Shown: in pieces, positions 22,640-33,555 of the stretch | Layout: each line of letters begins with the position of its first letter | Position numbering within the stretch: position 1 is the stretch's first letter | Assembly (NCBI GenBank): GCA_031763025.1 | Contig: JASSKH010000006.1 | Coordinates: 13,977,479-14,041,478, forward strand | Direction of reading: 5' to 3' | DNA length: 64,000 nucleotides | From: Macrocystis pyrifera | Taxonomy: Eukaryota > Sar > Phaeophyceae > Laminariales > Laminariaceae | Program-made: the position numbers and the translations under genes | Notes under the pieces: model-generated | Told to the model about the DNA's origin: nothing | Databases searched by the model: none | Seen by the model: only the letters and a program-made list of their open reading frames with translations

Positions 22640-24930
22640 GGGAGGAACACACACAGAGGTATTGTTGCGTACCAGGTATGCAGCAAGCAGTAAGCACGAG
22701 AATAGACAGCGCAGTACCATGTCATCATCCTGGATACGACAGGGACGACATACATACATGATATACGAAGGAGAGAAACGAAAGAAAACAACGAAAAACA
22801 AGAACATGGAAAAAAAAGAAAGCAAATCGAAGAAGAAAAAGGAGAAAAGGAATAAACGAAAGAAAATAGAACTGTCGTGCCTCCCCGCAGGGGATGTGGC
22901 AGGTACTAAAAAAGCGTGCCAATAAAAAACAATATACCACACTGTGCTTTTAAACAGAGCAAGACTAAGACCCAAGGGAAAATAACAGACTAACCGAAGC
23001 ACAAAGCACCCTCCAGGTAGCCGCAGCAGTTTGTGGTACGAGTAGCATAGCCAGGTTCTTCCTATTAGTCCGCTTGGGACCTTGCTACCGTGTCTGCCGT
23101 CTCCGTCCTGCGTTCGTCAACTATGCCAAGCCTCTCGACGTCAGGCAACACGAAACAAGCAAAGCAGGCTCGTCATCCATGAATTATTTATGAAGGCTTA
23201 TCAAAAGAATAAAGGAAAAGAAAAAATAAAAGTTAAAATCACAGGGGATCAAGCGCAAAAACAAAACAAGACAAAGGAAACCCATGTTCGAACCGGCTGC
23301 ACCAGTTGGCGGCACGAGTAGCATAGGCATGTTCTACTTCCTAGTCGGCCTGGTGCCTTGTCTGCCATCTCCTTCCTACTTTCGTCCACCGCGGTTTCCC
23401 TTCTACTCCTCCTGTCCCCCCCTCTCCCCGATTTCCCTTGGTCGGGTTTCCTTCCATTCCTCCTATTACCCCCCCCCCCCCCTCCTCTCGTTCTCTTGGA
23501 CACCACCTACGGCAGATGCGCGGCGCTGCCTACTCAACTGGGTCACATCCTCGTGCCACCTGACCATGAAACGTTCGTCTGCTTCGAGGACCTCCCGGTA
23601 TCACTTCCCCGCCTTTTTGCTGCAGTGGACCACCCTGCGGTCTCAACTCCAAACACTAAAGGGACAGTTCCGTTGACCCTTCGGTGGCTCGAAAGCCCCT
23701 AAGGTCCTCGACTATGCATCTATGTCAAGTCTTGAACTGTCCGTCAGGTCTCGGGTTCTCTCCACCGGCCACCAGACATCGTCCCGAACATTACCCGACT
23801 GGGTAATCGCTCCTTGGTTCGCCGTGACACGCCCCCCGCAAAGAAGAGCCGCGGTTTATGGATGGTCGTCTATGTCAAGTCTTGAACTGTCCGCCGGGTC
23901 TCGGGTTCTCTTCACCGGCCACCAGCCATCGTCCCAAACATTACCCGACTGGGGAATCGTTCCTTGGTTTGCCGTGCCACGCTCCCCGCAAAGAAGAGTC
24001 GCCGTTTATGGATGGTTGTTTCGATGCTCTCGCAACGTGTCGTCTGGAGGGTCTTCGCGTACGAGAGGGTGGCGTGGTAAGTACAAAGTCGGCGCTGGAA
24101 CCCAATGACTCGCAAAAGGACTTTGTGGTGAGCTGTTCGAAGTTTGGCAAAGTGTTTCTCTCTGAGGGTCCACGTAACGCGCCCGTGCAGCAGGGTCTTA
24201 ATCACCTCGGCCTTCCGCATTCGGAATCTCAGTCTAAGGGAGGCGATCGCCCTATCATACAACTCCGGGCCGAACAGTTTGAGGCATGCCCGCATGAGAC
24301 GGATCCGTCGGTTGATTTCGAGCGAGAGGTCAGCGTTTTCGTGGATGATACCGCTTAGGTATTAGAACCGGGCCGTCTGTTTATACCTCTGGCCTGCTGC
24401 TTCGATGGCGAGCGGTAGTGCGAGGGTTATCTGGTCTGGTGTTCGTAGAAGCATTGTCTCTGTCTTCTTTTCCGTCATCGTGAGACCTGCTGCTTCGAAT
24501 GGTCACGATGACTGCCATAATTTCGCGAGCCCTTCAGCCGACTTCGAGGCAATTCCTGCGTCATCGGCGTACAACATGCCCCATACAGCCCTTCGCACGC
24601 ACGCCAACGGCTCCTGCTCCTCTGCTCCGACTACTCCAGCATCACCGAGTTGGAACCAAATCCCTTACGATGGCTTCGCTATGGCTGAAGCGTACTAGAA
24701 ATGCAGCAACGAAGAACACGTTGAACAGTAACGGTGATAGTACGCAGCCTTGCCGCAGCCCCTGCGTGACATCAAACCCTTCCGAGTGCTCGCCGTCATC
24801 CGTACGCACGCGAGCCCGCATGCTATCGTGGAACTTACGGATAATTGTCAGCATCTTGGTTGGTACGCAAAAGGGTGTGAGTACCTCCCGTAGACAGTTG
24901 ACATTGGAACAATCCGTTTCGGAAATTAGA
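22640..24930 (-). mobile_element. LINE copy D (5'-truncated, rearranged)
   Basis: A minus-strand LINE running from motif A remnants (FCVPTKMLTIIRKFHDSMRA at about 24,880-24,820) and motif B ([20 protein letters not shown]) to a LINE-A-like 3' UTR ending near 22,650. A 151-bp tandem duplication lies in the coding part. Its 3' UTR carries a TACCAGGTA word at 22,670-22,678 that LINE-A copies 1 and 3 lack. The coding frame is broken many times. Confidence 0.75.
23719..24020 (-). repeat. 151-bp tandem duplication inside LINE-D
   Basis: CTATGTCAAGTCTTGAACTG starts at 23,719 and again at 23,870, and both copies run to GGTTTATGGATGGT. The two units differ at several sites, so the event is not very recent. 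Other LINE copies have a single unit here. Confidence 0.85.
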
Positions 24931-26502
24931 CGAAAACTGCACGCCCCCCCCGGGTCACGACGCGAGCACGGCCGTGGCCATCCTTGGCAGAGACGGGGGG
25001 GGCGATCAAGGTGGGGCGCGAACAGGAGATAGCGGACCGATTGGCAGGAAATAAAAATAGAATGTAAAGAGCACATCTCTAGACGGGAGAGGGAGTAAGG
25101 CAAACAATATTGTAGATAAAGCATAGCGGGAAGCAGACATAGAAGGTAGCTCGACCTCAACATAGGTTTCCTTTATTTCCGTCGTGTTCTTTCAGGAATG
25201 ATTTGAGTGATCAACGTTGAAGCTCATGCTGCACATTGCCAGATGGCAAACATAATAACAATAATAATAATAATTGGGAGGCCTCATTGCGAGCTCGTAA
25301 ACGACTAAAAAAACACATCTAAAATATATATTTCGACCTTTCACACCCGACTTCAATCAACTTGATATATGTACGAGCTGAGACAGCCGAAAAAAGGATG
25401 AACCATCCGAAGGTCGTATCTCGTGAACCACTGCGAAGTAGGACTTGAAATTTGGAGGCACTAACTCCGACACAACACTTAGGGGCCGAAAATATATGTA
25501 TGAAGAATATGACGTGTTAAGATATCGACTCGATCTCGACGAGCTATCCGCTAAAACTGAAAAATGCCAACTTTTCAACACGAAATTCGTATTATAGTAG
25601 TCGGTCCCGATCAAGGCGAAAATTGGTATTGACTGATATATAAATATTGTAGCTCGAAGACACTACGAGAGGATCGATATACGTTTTTGCCCAGTTCGCC
25701 ACACCGTCCAAGAGATATTGCCAAAACACAATTTCCATACGTGCAACAAGTTTATACGATATTCTTTGTTTTTTTCTGCGATGCCGTGCTCAATTTTGCG
25801 AGTTTCGATCTGAAAATTTAACCTTGTATTTCCACATATATGCGGATAAACGGGAAGCGAGCCCTTAGTTTTCTTCTGACAAGTTACGGTCGCTTTTGTA
25901 CTTTTCCGGATCTTTGTATCTATCATATCTCTCGAACAGAAAAAAAGGTTTTGCTTTCCGTTTGTGCGTTGGTGCATGTTGATCAACACCATGCAAATAA
26001 AGCGCATCCAAGTAGTAATACATGCCACCAGGGAGTAACGAGCGGGGCGTGGCCAATCTCCCGCTTTGGCAGCACCTTGGCTGGCCCAGCTCGTATGTAA
26101 TGTGCGCTTGACGAAAACATTAAGCACAGGCACACATGAAGCTTGGTAATTGGTATGATAACATGACACCCGTCACGGTGTACGCCGCAGAGCGGCAGAA
26201 CCTATGAACGTCGTGGTAGAGACGTTGTGAGGCTTGAGACGCGCGCGAATCGTCCAGGCAGGGTCTCGTGTGGATCACGCGACAACATAAAAAAAAGTGA
26301 AATGGCCGGTTTTCACCCCCATCATCGATATTTTGTTATCGCTATCGAAATTATTTTGGCCTTATCGTACCGAAACGTTTCTGGTTTCGATATCCAACAC
26401 TAATGGTGAAACAATTTATTTCATATTTTCAGCTGCACGGAAGTCGCACAAAACAGTGTCCCGTTCCTCATTTCACTCCGTACTGCACACTACTGTACTG
26501 TA
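24931..26502. other. Stretch without a recognisable gene
   Basis: Moderately A/T-rich sequence with TAA repeats at 25,257-25,275. An open frame of 168 codons on the minus strand (26,169-25,663) has no recognisable motif. The end of this interval contains the hAT-like terminus at 26,322-26,400. Confidence 0.5.
26322..26400. mobile_element. hAT-like terminus, second copy
   Basis: Similar over about 80 bp to 10,790-10,878: TATTTTGGCCTTATCGTACC, then GGTTTCGATATCCAACACTA. The matching opposite end was not found. Confidence 0.45.
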
Positions 26503-27488
26503 CACTGGGGGCTACGGTTTGAGGGAGGTTGGTTTGAGAGAATAGCCGGTTTAAGAGAGGTCAAAATAGCTTGACACACCCCTCCCTTATACTGAGCCCA
26601 GTTTTCTCTTGAACCGAACGCACCGCAAAACCCCCGCTTTTTTAGCGCAGAAAAAACACCCAGGCCGACTCTTCGGTCGCAGCCCGCACTCTCTCCTCGC
26701 CCACCACCGTACACTGACTTAGCTACTACTGCTGTAGGCAGTTTGGGGAACTCGAGGGGGTAGCCGAGCGGTGCAACATGACCGAGGTGTCGTACCATCT
26801 TCGTAAGGCCCAGCTGGCCTGGATGAACGAGGTTGGGTCAAAGAAAACGAAACAAACTTGCATCGGAGACTTCGCGCAACGTTGCAGAAGTTGTCGTGTT
26901 GCTGGGTGGGAGGTTTGCGGGTGCTTGAGTTTCGCTGGTGGTGAGAGTTTTTTTCCTGGCTTCAGTTGCTTTCAAGCACAAGCGATAAACAGTACCCCGC
27001 AGAAGTAGTACTGCTGTATCGTACGTGTGATAGCACTTGCATACGGTACTATTTTTTTTTGTCTTCTTTAATTTTAGTTTTTTTTGTTGCTTCCGAAATG
27101 TGACGCGTGCGAGGCACAACACTGCTGTGTTCCGTTGGCCGCTTAAATTCAGATGCTGGAAAACCTTTTGACACCACAAGATAAGTGTGTTCCTCTCTTA
27201 TGACACACAACAAGGAGGGATCGGTCTGGATGTGGGCCCTGTAACGCACAAAAACAATGGGTGTACAACATAGAACATATTCTTTCAACTCTTCGATTGG
27301 GCTTCAGTACACAAGAGTCCCATCCGTATCTCTTGATTCCACCCACAGACACTCTAAAGCCCATACATTCGTTTAGATATTCATTAGGATAACAGAAAAC
27401 CCCCTATAACCGATATAATTGAAGGTCGTGTTTATCAGGTTTTCTTGATAGCCCAAGACCCTCTCTTAAACCGTAGCCTCATCCACTG
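26503..27488. mobile_element. pogo/Tc1-mariner-like TIR element (986 bp)
   Basis: Flanked by TA at 26,501 and 27,489. The left end is CACTGGGGGCTACGGTTTGA, and the right end read inward on the other strand is CAGTGGATGAGGCTACGG. The TA target and CAGTGG-type start resemble pogo/Tigger elements. Open frames at 26,778-27,005 (plus) and 27,179-26,838 (minus) are short; the first, with KAQLAWMNEVGSKKTKQTCI, could be a transposase remnant but I cannot establish that. The interval 27,490-28,030 has no recognised feature apart from part of the next entry. Confidence 0.65.
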
Positions 27489-27904
27489 TATTGTATACCA
27501 TGCTACCATGCCGTGCACCTTGCCAAACGAAACACAATCTGCTGTTTGTGTCTTGCAACACATCCTCGTCCAAGCCCTCCGCAGACAACCACTGACCTCT
27601 TTAAAGTTTTGATCGCCTGTGGATGAATAGTATTTCCGCGACTGTGAATAAAAAGCGAACACAGGAGCAATACAAACACACGAACTGAAAGCATAGAACA
27701 CCTTTCAACGTAGAGCTCTAGCACAACACAGTATAGTAATGTTGGTTCGAGTTCGTTGTTTTACCCCCCCAGAGACGGGGTGGACCCCCTCGCCCTGAAA
27801 CAATATGCTTCCTTCACAACTCTACGAGTGGAAAAAATCGCGAATGTCACCCTGGCGGGCCTTTGTACTCCCATACCTACGCCATTTTCGCCGTTCGCAA
27901 GTAG

Positions 27905-28452
27905 AAAGAGACATCCTGCATGGCGGATGTCTCCGCCCTTGCCTCCAGATCACCAAGCATCTCTGCTACTTCTGCAGGCGCCGGGGCTGGCACGATAGCC
28001 GCCTGTCGGGACCGCACCCAGTGCTTCCCAATTCATCGTCGGCATCGTTCTTCATCCTCGAAAGCACCCTCCAGCAGCTCACCCTGCGCGTCGCGCCGCG
28101 TCGCCGTGATGAAATCGTCGTGATCTTCCAAGGAGGCCCACGCCATTGCCTTGTTGAGAGACTTTTGCGACGGTTTCAGCCCTGGAGTAATATTGACACT
28201 CGCGAGCGCATCATCCAAGTCGTCGTCGACGGCCATTTCTCGCGCCCCGCAGCTAAGGAAGATCAACGTAGTCACCAGCCTATACACGCCTTCGTCGTTG
28301 TCACTCTCGTTCTTTCGCCAAGTCTTATCCAAGGCGGCTTGCATCTCGGGAGGAAGGGCGTCAGCCTTAATCCAGCACCTATGCAACAGGAGCGGCGTGA
28401 GAGTAACATATATTTCAAGAGGCAATCGAGTTCTATTAAATGAGCGCGCCAA
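27905..28452 (-). CDS. Unrecognised coding-like stretch (acidic protein fragment)
   Basis: The minus-strand frame 28,452-28,033 encodes 139 residues of protein-like composition, including LPPEMQAALDKTWRKNE and a DDDLDDALASVN segment. A second open segment in another frame follows at about 28,015-27,905 (HWVRSRQAAIVPAPAPAEVA). The pair could be one gene with a frame change or with a small intron. A plausible splice acceptor (GCTGGATTAAG) lies at about 28,370, so the true exon may begin there rather than at the ATG. I do not recognise the family. Its setting among transposons makes an element-encoded protein likely. Confidence 0.35.
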
Positions 28453-28789
28453 AATAAGACGACAAAGGATAGTTACGCAGAAAAAAATACGAGTAAGAAT
28501 GGTACGTGGTTTTTCTCACTCTAACTCGTAAACGCACAGCCCCCAAAAACAGCACTCACTCAGGGTGACTGCATGTGCGACGAACAGTTGTTACAACCAC
28601 CACACCAAGAATCGGCACCTCGGTCGCAAATAGTTCGACACACCACTTGGAGATAAAACGTATCTCGCAATGGTGGTCTGCGTCACTGTTTCCCAGGCTG
28701 CAACGCCGATCTCAGCTGCACCCAAAAGACGTGTGGTGCCCCTCCGTCAGGCTCTTCGTGCCGTTTAACTCGGCGCCCGCCATGTACAG

Positions 28790-29067
28790 CTGCATCCTGC
28801 ACAAAACTTTGTGCGAGACTTGTGTCGTCAGTTTCAACTTTGCGCGTGGACCCAGACCAACCCAACCCCAGGCCTGACCCTAACCCTAACCCTAACCCCA
28901 ACCCCAACCCTTTGGGGGGCTCGAGGTCGGCAGGGGCAGTCACGCGGCTCCGCCGCGTGTTGTGGTGGCGTTTTTTTAAAAAAAAGCCGGGCGGCTGAAA
29001 GACCCGCGTTGACTAATGAGACCCGCATCTTGCACAAAGTTCTGTGCAGGTTGCAGCTGCACGTAGC
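28790..29067. mobile_element. Inverted-repeat element with a telomeric tract
   Basis: Arms at 28,792-28,827 and 29,029-29,066 pair: CTGCACAAAACTTTGTGC at left, and GCACAAAGTTCTGTGCAG at right. Between them lies a CCCTAA-type tract with CCCCAA variants (28,873-28,907). The arrangement resembles the larger foldback at 32.8 kb. The interval 29,520-30,120 has no recognisable feature. Confidence 0.55.
28873..28907. repeat. Interstitial telomeric repeat, short
   Basis: About three CCCTAA units, then two CCCCAA-type units. These are the same motif as in the longer tract at 32,983. Confidence 0.85.
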
Positions 29068-29104
29068 TCGCGTCGTTAGACTCGGGGTCTCCACATTTTG
29101 GAAA

Positions 29105-29490
29105 GGGGGGAACATCTCTTCCGGGTATCCGTAAACAACACCCGGGTAATCGATAAGCGGATACCCCGCACCAATCCACTTGCCGCTGACACTCTCCCGA
29201 TGCAAGTATTTCAGTATTTCCTGCTTACGATCGATGCAGTCCCGGTAGGTACCGGCCCCGTACGCCCAAACCATACGTTCAGTGCCCTAGTGCACCTGTC
29301 CCGCACGCACAAACCTTACGTTCGGTCCTCTTGCGCACCGGTCCCTTAATGCACTACAACCCGCCAAATCCGTCGCCGGTACCAGCGTCGCGGGGGTACC
29401 AGATAACAGCCGAAATACCCGCCGGGGAAAAATTATCCGGGTCGGGTACATTGATTCGATTTTTTAGCGGGTACCCAGCGGGGTGCAGCT
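29105..29490. repeat. Iterated GGGTA(C/T)CC words
   Basis: Repeated variants of GGGTATCC, GGGTAAT, GGGTACC and CGGGTAC fill this stretch, a style shared with the CGGTTAT, GGTACCG and CGATAA tracts elsewhere. It may be the subterminal part of a hAT-like element. Confidence 0.4.
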
Positions 29491-30119
29491 CCAAGTGGTA
29501 AATGTCAGGATATTAGTAGTGCAAGAACGGCTCAACAGGATAATGGATTTTCCACTCTATGGTATGGCAGTTTGATTGGGTGTGAAACCGTCAGTGCAGA
29601 CAGCTTCGACGCGCCTGTGCTGTGAGATAAAAATTCACTCTGTGCTTACTTTACCTGAACCTCTACTCAGCGTTAGCGTCTGCATGCTCTTCTGCAGCAA
29701 CGCCGTCACTACTGCATGCTCTACTGCTGTAGCACCGACAGTATACGCCTAAAAGTCACAGTTCCCACCAGGAAGCCAAGGAGTGACTCCTAGCCCCCAA
29801 TCAACAAACAGCCTGACCCCTGGAAGGTCTTCCTTGACGATCGCTTTGTCTCTCTTTGGACAACCTTCAGTTACAGCGTAATCGCTTGTTCTAGTATACC
29901 CTCCCCCCAGCCCCCGGACAGTTTATGGGCGCAACGGGAAACGCACTGCCGGGTAAAATAAAAAAGGCCTAAACGTTCGTCCTCCCAACGCTCGCGAAGC
30001 GTCGTTTGGTGGGGGTGCCAAATCGATCGCCATCGCCACGATGAGGGCTCTCTAGGACTGACTGCTTTTTTTTTCGTTTTTTTTCCGTTGTCATGAATCA
30101 TGGTGACAAACGGCATGAT

Positions 30120-30760
30120 TCATGAAGCCAGTTTTTTAGCTTTCCCCCCAAAAAACAAAAAATCACGAATAGATCGTGACTTTAGTCGTGACTCGAAATA
30201 CGCCTGATCACTACGCAACCCACGCGCACCGACGGTACCTGAAGGCCGACATAGGGGCATGGCAGACTCTGCTTGCTGTGTCACTTGTGGAAAACGGGCG
30301 ACCGACAAAGACACCGCTGGACGCGGGCTAGCAAGCACGTCGTTGCCTCAAAATTTCGAGGAGGAGGAGCCACAGCTCTCAGAAGGCCAAGCCCGACAGA
30401 CGGCGCGTGAGATTGAAATCTCGCGGACCGGGCTTGGCGGACGGTGGGTGAGAATGGAATCACGCAGGCTGGGTCAGACTTCGGCCCGTAATTCGAACAC
30501 AGCACGGGCCGGGCCAGGTGCGGTCATCCCGGCCCGGCCTGGCCGTGCCCCACTCGCGAAAGTTGGCTCCACTCGCGAAAACCGTCGGATTTGAAATATC
30601 GGATTTTTTACAACTTGATGATATCACGAAATATATGTGATGTTTTTCATTTTTTCGTTAGAACTGAACTGTCACGGATCGTGATTTTTTGTCATGCCAA
30701 AATGTCACGAATCGTGATTTTCTTTTGGTTCATAAGGAATGGCCTTACAGTGTCCAAGGT
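30120..30760. repeat. Palindrome-rich stretch (CACGATTCGTG and GGCCCGG words)
   Basis: Copies of CACGAAT-CGTGA palindromes at 30,160-30,195 and 30,675-30,725 enclose a GGCCCGGCC-rich tract at 30,505-30,550. This suggests another element with iterated subterminal repeats. No coding signal. Confidence 0.35.
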
Positions 30761-30947
30761 AGATTCAGATTTGATCATCGGCGACCCTGAACTCCAACAG
30801 CAGCAGAGTCGCGGAGATATTCAGAAACATAGATGGGCTGGAGTCGCGATTCGGGCTTGATCCGGGCCGGGCCTGGGGCTATCCACGAAAAAAGTATTGT
30901 TTCTGACAGCAGTGCGTTGGTATTCATATAGGCTGTGCCACGGCGAG

Positions 30948-31167
30948 TGTTGCTCGTCAGCCCCAAGCACAGGTAGCCGAGACACCCAGACAATCGATGA
31001 TTTGATGATTCAGGTCGTTTATTATTATCTCCCAGCAGTGATAGGGACGGCAGAAGAGACATTGTGCGTCATCCCATAACACCTAGGTGTCAAGAATCAC
31101 ACAATACACACTATGCCAATATCCCGAACCGGCACGTAACTGTCAAGCTAAAGAGGCACAACGAATA
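30948..31167 (-). repeat. LTR, left copy
   Basis: Matches 34,037-34,255 over its whole length. The inner edge is followed by a purine-rich stretch on the minus strand (AGGGAGGG), as expected of a polypurine tract. Confidence 0.75.
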
Positions 31168-32982
31168 CCCTCCCTGACTCTTTACGTACATTGACGAACC
31201 AAGACAACAACGCACAACTCCGTGACCTAAACCAACCACAAACATGATAAGAAAGAGGAAACCCACCCCTGTGAGCGAAAACCTCTCACTCTCCCCACAG
31301 AGAAATATTGCAATTGTACGTGGACGAAATTACAATATATCCACGCCGAAATGATAAAAACTAAGGCGAAAAGTACAATGCCAGAGATCGCGGAGAACCC
31401 CGCGCGTTCCCCCAGACAAAAGTCTCCTTTTGCCCCCTACTCCCGTCATAAATTCTCAGATCGTAACGGTAAAGCGAGATAGCACCTTCTTCTTTTTTCA
31501 CTTGTAAAATTAGAATTTATCTGGCGCTAAAGTTACCCGAAAAATAGTAGTCGCTACCCAGTAGCTCCTAATCATCGAATAAAGAAACAATAAAATGCCC
31601 CTACTGTCGACACGAACAGCCTAAGCCCTCCCAGCTACGAAAACTATTCGATCAATCGCAGAAAATATTTTATGTTCCACTTTTCTTCGTTGCGAACAAG
31701 CATTCGCAAAATGATACTGTTGGCAGAACAACCAATCAACCACGAATATACTCACCCTCCTTTATTTTGCAATCAGTAGACTACTGCCAAAAATGAAAGA
31801 TACCCGCAAAATTCAATAAAGTAGCTACCGCCAATGCCAGCAATTCACCTCACCTCCCTTTGGTGTATCAGCGTACCCTTATTTCTCCATACCGCTACGA
31901 GTATACATTCCATTTCTACCAGGCCCCATCTGGTCTTGTCTACACTAGAAAAACACCACAAGTTTTTCGGATTTACAAAGACTGTTTGATTTGAACTTGA
32001 AAATACATTTCGAAGGTACCAGGCGAAAAAGGCTACGTATACCATCCAGAACGAATCCCAGATGATACAACGTCTATTAATATCTACGGTTTCTCCACCC
32101 TGGCCGCAAATAAATAGACCTCACGTTCGACCAAAAAAATATTTTCGATCGACAGGTGTATCCATCGTAAAATTAAATTCACCATTCATTCCTACGAAAT
32201 CACACCATAATGACCAGACCTGCCCCCTCCGCCCCGCGATGTTGCCGGACCTTTCATGAAGCTCCGGCTGACGAAACACTCAGATCTGCTCGCTTGTTGC
32301 CACCCGGACGAAACCCCATCGTTACTTGGTACTGCTGCAGACAGTCCACGATTACCCCACGCCCGTTTCCTGCCATCGCTTTTTAACAGCAGCTGAATGC
32401 ACGCGGCTATTATGCCACGCGACTTTGCCTCACCTAACACCCCCCGGTAGGGTTGCACACGGCTGGCGGCCGTGCGGCTTCTCGCGGAATTCGCATGCAG
32501 ACATGTACCCTCACTGAGCGGTAACCCCATATCTGCTGCCTCCAAAACCTCTAGAGTGGAGTGCGTACGGCAAATATATGTCGTACGACTTGAAGTCCCC
32601 CGCTCGCAACACACGGCGGAGGTGCCTACGGTTGTCCGCCGTAGGGCTTTTAGCTGCTGTGCCCCTAAAACGCGTCGTCTCCACCTCATCATCTCCGGGA
32701 TCCCCCACCATCGCAAACACGGCCTCCGCCGGCGATCCATCCATGTCCGCCGGCGATGCGCACTTGCTGCTCTCGTGTCCTCTCCCACCACACCTTTCGC
32801 AGAGCTTTGCGGTGCAACTGTCGCTATAGTGGCCCGCAGCCTTCAGGGAGGTATGTACATTATTGTCTTTTTTCGCAACATGCCGGGGCATGCCGTGGCA
32901 CCACCTGCGGCAAAACCTTCCACGGCATCTTCCACGGCATACCACGGAACCTTCCACGGACCTCCACGGCATACCATGGGAC

Positions 32983-33057
32983 CCTAACCCTAACCCTAAC
33001 CCTAACCCTAACCCTAACCCTAACCCTAACCCTAACCCTAACCCTAACCCCAACCTA
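32983..33057. repeat. Interstitial telomeric repeat (CCCTAA)n
   Basis: About eleven near-perfect CCCTAA units in the left arm of the foldback element. The equivalent place in the right arm has a shorter inverted tract. Confidence 0.95.
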
Positions 33058-33515
33058 GGTGCCGTGGACATTGGGGTGCCGTGGAGGTTGCCATGATATG
33101 CCGTGGGATTGCCATGGAGTGCCGTGGCGGTAGCCGCGGGGGTTGCCATGGTACTACCCATGGCATTGCCATGGCAATCCCCACGGCGTGCCATGGAATC
33201 TTATGCCACACCATGGGATGCCGTGGTGATGCCATGGTATGCCATGGGCGGTACCATGGCAATGCCACGACATGCCCATGACAAGGTCAAATAGTGTAGA
33301 ACCCTGCCATGGTACCGCCCAAGGCATACCATGGCATCACCACGGCATCCCATGGTGTGGCATAAGATTCCATGGCACGCCGTGGGGGTTGCCATGATAT
33401 GCCATGGGTAGTACCATGGCAACCCCCGCGGCTACCGCCACGGCACTCCATGGCAACCCCACGACATGTCATGGCAACCCCCACGGCACCCCAATGTGCA
33501 CGGCACCTATTAATA

Positions 33516-33555
33516 GGTTGAGGTTAGGGTTGGGGTTAAGGTTAGGGTTAGGGTC
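33516..33555. repeat. Interstitial telomeric repeat (TTAGGG)n, degenerate
   Basis: About six units, some degenerate (GGTTGA, GGTTAA), on the right arm of the foldback, oriented opposite to the left tract. Confidence 0.85.

Larger units (their letters stand above)
15586..22650 (+). mobile_element. LINE-C, a longer LINE copy interrupted by nested elements
   Basis: Three plus-strand segments (15,586-15,898, 19,539-19,831 and 20,699-22,650) follow one another in the order of a single LINE. They contain the early reverse transcriptase motifs, then the palm motifs A and B, then YADD, the C-terminus, the 3' UTR and the conserved tail near 22,560-22,650. The first gap is closed by an 8-bp repeat CCTGTACG, the second by TAA. 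This is the only copy in the window that keeps the N-terminal part of the reverse transcriptase. Confidence 0.75.

Noticed and set aside
25663-26169. 168-codon minus frame
   Set aside because: No recognisable motif, no splice signals that extend it, and the composition is like random translation. Left as unannotated sequence.
28834-29274. 146-codon minus frame and partner plus frame with RVRVRVR/LTLTLT stretches
   Set aside because: The regular dipeptides are translations of the telomeric tract, and the frame crosses the inverted-repeat arms.
32511-33194. 227-codon minus frame across the foldback and telomeric repeats
   Set aside because: It mixes gag-like fossil coding, CCATGG repeats and a Gly-Leu run from telomeric repeats. 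It is not one protein.
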